From Halopseudomonas phragmitis (GTDB taxonomy: Bacteria; Pseudomonadota; Gammaproteobacteria; Pseudomonadales; Pseudomonadaceae): a stretch of 64,000 nucleotides of DNA. The translations under genes were made by a program, and so were the position numbers. Below the pieces are notes generated by a model. It was not told the origin of the DNA. It made no database searches and saw only the letters and a list, made by a program, of their open reading frames with translations. The stretch spans positions 3,495,501-3,559,500 of the forward strand of contig NZ_CP020100.1 of the NCBI RefSeq assembly GCF_002056295.1, read 5' to 3'. Positions 61,538 through 64,000 of the stretch are shown here, one piece after another; position 1 is the stretch's first letter, and every line of letters begins with the position of its first letter.

Positions 61538-62911
61538 TCAACCTGAAATTACCGTGGCCGCAGCCAAGCGCCCGAAAATTGCCGCCTTGCCCAGCGCTGA
61601 TCCGGTCATGTAGGCCGCACCATGCAGTCCGCCGACCATTTCACCTGCAGCCAGCAGCCCATCGATAGGCTCGCCGAAAACGTCATGCACCCGCATCTGC
61701 GGATCAACACGCACGCCACAGTAGGTGCCGAATACGGCTGCGGTAGAGGGATAGGCATAAAATGGTGGATGACTGAGAGGGCGCAACTCGCCGTGCATAT
61801 GCACCAGATGCCGGCGGCCAAAGGCCGGTGCCTGGCCCTGGATCACGGCCTGGTTATAGGCCTGCACTTCAGCAAGAAAGTCTTCTACCGGCAGCTCCAG
61901 CATCTGCGCCAGTTCTTCCAGGCTATCGGCTTCGACAAACAACCCTTCCTCCAGCCGGCGCTGAAAATCGAGAATCCGTACCCGGTTGTCACCGTCGGCC
62001 ATGATCTCGCGATCTAGAATCTGGTAGGTCACACCATAGGACTGCTGCATGCAGGCATCGCCGAGCAGCTTGTAGGACAGCGACTCGTCAACATAGCGCC
62101 GACCTTCCTGATTCACCGCAATGGCGCCCTTGTAAACCGCCAGACAGGCGTGGTGGTTGTGTTCGTCCATCGGGTGTTTGCCATAGGTACCCTTGATATG
62201 CACCATATCCCGCACATCGGCGCCCAGGGCCCAGGCCATGCGCAGCCCGTCACCCTCATTGCCCTCACCACCGATAAACACTGCATTGTCATACAGCGGG
62301 GAGAAGCGATGGATCATCTCGCGGTCATGCACAAAGCCGCCGCTGGCCAGAATCACCCCGCGCGACGCCCGAACCTCCAGCGGACTCCCGGCCTGCTCGG
62401 CAGCTACTCCGGTAACCCGCCCGCTGACATCGCGTTGCAACCGACGGGCTCGCGTATCGCGCAGCAGTTCAACCTTGCCGGTCGCCAAGGCGGCCCGTTC
62501 CAATTGGCGTATCATGTCGGCAGGATCAACATTGTGTACTCTGGGCACCGACTGCCCTGAGGCGGTTTCAATGACAGGCAGGAAACTGACACCGTGGTGC
62601 TTAAGCCACTCATAGGTTGCCAGTTGCTGGTCGACGTAGGCCTTGACCAATGCCTCGTCACATTCACCCTTGCCCACCTCGATCAGATCCCGATACAGCA
62701 GTTCAGAGGAATCCTCGATACCGCGTTCCTGCTGCAGATCAGTACCAGCGAAGGCCAGACAACCTCCGCTCATGGCTGAGGAGCCTCCTGTCGCCGAGGT
62801 CTTTTCCAGTATCAACACCTGAATTCCCGCTTCAGCCGCCGTCAACGCGGCAGTAAAACCAGCCAGCCCCCCACCGATCACCAAGAGTTCAGTCTCAAGA
62901 CGGTTGCTCAT
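61538..62911 (-). CDS. FAD-dependent dehydrogenase, FAD_binding_2 family
   Basis: A 457-residue flavoprotein with an FAD motif at the start (LLVIGGGLAGFTAALTAAEAGIQVLILEK), GGSSAMSGGCLAF after the ADP-binding part, and a C-terminal DGLLAAGEMVGGLHGAAYMTGSALGKAAIFGRLA. It resembles fumarate reductase/KstD-type enzymes without haem domains. Its stop is just before etfB and its start overlaps the racemase-fold gene (ATGA), so it is the central member of the ETF operon. Substrate unknown. Confidence 0.9.
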   Translation of the reverse strand: MSNRLETELLVIGGGLAGFTAALTAAEAGIQVLILEKTSATGGSSAMSGGCLAFAGTDLQQERGIEDSSELLYRDLIEVGKGECDEALVKAYVDQQLATYEWLKHHGVSFLPVIETASGQSVPRVHNVDPADMIRQLERAALATGKVELLRDTRARRLQRDVSGRVTGVAAEQAGSPLEVRASRGVILASGGFVHDREMIHRFSPLYDNAVFIGGEGNEGDGLRMAWALGADVRDMVHIKGTYGKHPMDEHNHHACLAVYKGAIAVNQEGRRYVDESLSYKLLGDACMQQSYGVTYQILDREIMADGDNRVRILDFQRRLEEGLFVEADSLEELAQMLELPVEDFLAEVQAYNQAVIQGQAPAFGRRHLVHMHGELRPLSHPPFYAYPSTAAVFGTYCGVRVDPQMRVHDVFGEPIDGLLAAGEMVGGLHGAAYMTGSALGKAAIFGRLAAATVISG

Positions 62912-63741
62912 GCCGTGCGCTCCTCGGTGGTTTCGAGCAGACGTTCGCCCAGCCCGTAAAAATCAAAAATCTCTCTGACTCGTAGTGGGTCTGGGCGGGC
63001 CGAAAAATAGTTGCGATTGCAGCTGCGGGTGCCGTTGGCCCGCTGCAGGTCGACCATCGCCTCGGCCTGCTTGATCCAGGCACCAAGCGAATCGAGCACC
63101 GGTACGCCGTCCACCTCACTGATACCGTGAGTAGCCAGCAGCACATTCAGCGGTGCCTCACCGGGAATGATCACTTCGGCGCCAGCGGTAATCAGTGCCC
63201 GTGCCGCACTGCGGAACTGCTCGATCAAAGGCTCAGGATCGCTGAAGGCCGCCAACACATCGGCGAAGCGGAAGCCAACGTGACGCACACCGGCCAGTCG
63301 CCCACCCAGCCCATGCCGAGCCGCGTTGTCGCTGACCAATTCAGCCAGTTCGTCGATGAACACCAGTACGCCAAAACGCCGGCCAAGCATGCAGGCAGTC
63401 AGCATGGCCGACTCACCGTAACCAACCACCGGGATGTTAAGCAGGCTACGGATTTCCCGCAGCGCCGGCTCCGGCAGGGTGCTGATCGCATAGGCGTCGT
63501 AACCCTGAGCTTCGGCATTGATACCGTTGGCCATGAACTGCAAGCCATGCAGGTACTGGAGAGCGCCGTACTTGATATCGTCGCCCGGATAATTGCTGCG
63601 GTAGGTGCCAGGCTGCATACCGTGCATATCGATCACGGTATCGGGGCGGGCCACTTTGCGGAAGTGAGCCCGCAACGCAGCGTCATAGGCGCCCAAGTCG
63701 CTGAGAACGGTAAAACTCTGATGCCAGATGCGAATGCTCAT
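62908..63741 (-). CDS. Asp/Glu/hydantoin racemase-fold protein without catalytic cysteines
   Basis: A 277-residue protein with the two-domain Asp/Glu racemase fold pattern. The segments that normally carry the two catalytic cysteines read AISTLPEPALRE (S87 in place of Cys) and EVIIPGEAPLN (E195 in place of Cys). So a two-cysteine racemase mechanism is excluded, and an isomerase, decarboxylase or binding role is possible. The start at 63741 follows the upstream flavoprotein stop by two bases. Confidence 0.8.
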   Translation of the reverse strand: MSIRIWHQSFTVLSDLGAYDAALRAHFRKVARPDTVIDMHGMQPGTYRSNYPGDDIKYGALQYLHGLQFMANGINAEAQGYDAYAISTLPEPALREIRSLLNIPVVGYGESAMLTACMLGRRFGVLVFIDELAELVSDNAARHGLGGRLAGVRHVGFRFADVLAAFSDPEPLIEQFRSAARALITAGAEVIIPGEAPLNVLLATHGISEVDGVPVLDSLGAWIKQAEAMVDLQRANGTRSCNRNYFSARPDPLRVREIFDFYGLGERLLETTEERTA

Positions 63742-63743
63742 GG

Positions 63744-64000
63744 TCAGTCCCTGGTTGGCTGATTGTCGATGGACAGAGTGTCGGTGACGCTGTATTGCGC
63801 AGCATCGGCGCCGGCCAGACGGCCCAGCACCGACCCCGAGGTGAGCCCGGCACCACCGGCGTATTTGACGTAGTAAAGGTTGCCGACCAGCTCGCCGGCG
63901 GCATACAGCCCTTCGATCGGCTGACCCTGTTCGTCCTGAACCCGCGCCTGGCTGTCGACCTGCAGGCCGCCAAAGGTAAAGGTGATGCCACAAGTAACGG
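63744..64000 (-). CDS. FAD_binding_2 flavoprotein, C-terminal end (cut by window edge)
   Basis: The last 85 codons of a third flavoprotein on the minus strand, open to the window edge. It contains the family's C-terminal FAD segment (GITFTFGGLQVDSQARV, IEGLYAAGELVGNLYYVKYAGG, GSVLGRLAGADAA) and ends QPTRD-stop at 63744. It is first of the visible genes in the ETF operon, and the rest of the operon lies outside. Confidence 0.85.
   Translation of the reverse strand, partial: VTCGITFTFGGLQVDSQARVQDEQGQPIEGLYAAGELVGNLYYVKYAGGAGLTSGSVLGRLAGADAAQYSVTDTLSIDNQPTRD

Overview
The window is a bacterial chromosome segment of roughly 60% GC. It reads as Pseudomonadaceae, and the pertucinogena/Halopseudomonas lineage is my best guess. 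The basis is the gene order flhA-flhF-fleN-fliA-cheYZA-cheB-motCD-parC-parP-cheW beside the ccm cytochrome c maturation operon, which is the Pseudomonas polar-flagellum arrangement. The exact genus is an inference.

Layout. (1) 1-3888, minus strand: ccmA-B-C-D-E-F, with ccmF cut by the window edge and the stop and start codons tightly overlapped. (2) 4033-5927, plus strand: a FliK-like protein and a small FlhB C-terminal-domain-like protein. (3) 5951-20051, minus strand: the chemotaxis, motor and flagellar regulation block from flhA down to a DUF2802 protein, headed by a sigma-54-like promoter in front of flhA. (4) 20219-25288: a Sel1-repeat lipoprotein, a GGDEF/EAL protein with a degenerate GGDEF site, a truncated haemoglobin that carries a lipoprotein signal, and a luciferase-like flavin monooxygenase. 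(5) 25357-26600: tRNA-Gly(CCC), followed by a low-GC patch with one unrecognised membrane protein.

(6) 26608-29385: a short exported ORF ending in Arg-Ala-Pro-Pro-Ala-Val-stop, then a fused secDF. A 10-bp RNA helix pairs the end of the short ORF with the secDF Shine-Dalgarno region. This is the layout of a force-sensing translation-arrest switch (SecM, VemP and ApdA/ApdP type) and is the most interesting signal in the window.

(7) 29404-35233: a PAS-MCP aerotaxis-type receptor, an MFS transporter, a decayed phosphatase fragment, an exported sulfatase and an exported beta-propeller-like protein. (8) 35427-54465: a large aromatic meta-cleavage region. Fourteen minus-strand genes encode an extradiol dioxygenase, two C-C hydrolases, a two-component flavin monooxygenase, hydratase, aldolase, acylating acetaldehyde dehydrogenase, an FAH-family enzyme, a GlcG-like protein and a DUF1302/DUF1329/Ycf48-like/RND envelope set. 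A plus-strand flavin reductase with a C-terminal winged-helix-like extension lies at one end. A divergent XylR/DmpR/MopR-type sigma-54 activator lies at the other, and a near-perfect -24/-12 promoter faces the catabolic genes. The expected chemistry is ortho-hydroxylation of a bulky phenol, meta ring cleavage, hydrolysis, and processing to pyruvate and acetyl-CoA. The actual substrate is unknown.

(9) 54480-64000: a second catabolic-looking region with a DHA2-type MFS exporter, an isochorismatase-fold protein without the fold's usual cysteine, an SDR, three FAD_binding_2 flavoproteins (one partial), a LysR regulator, a dedicated ETF pair and an Asp/Glu-racemase-fold protein lacking both usual cysteines. 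Its pathway is not recognisable from the sequence alone.
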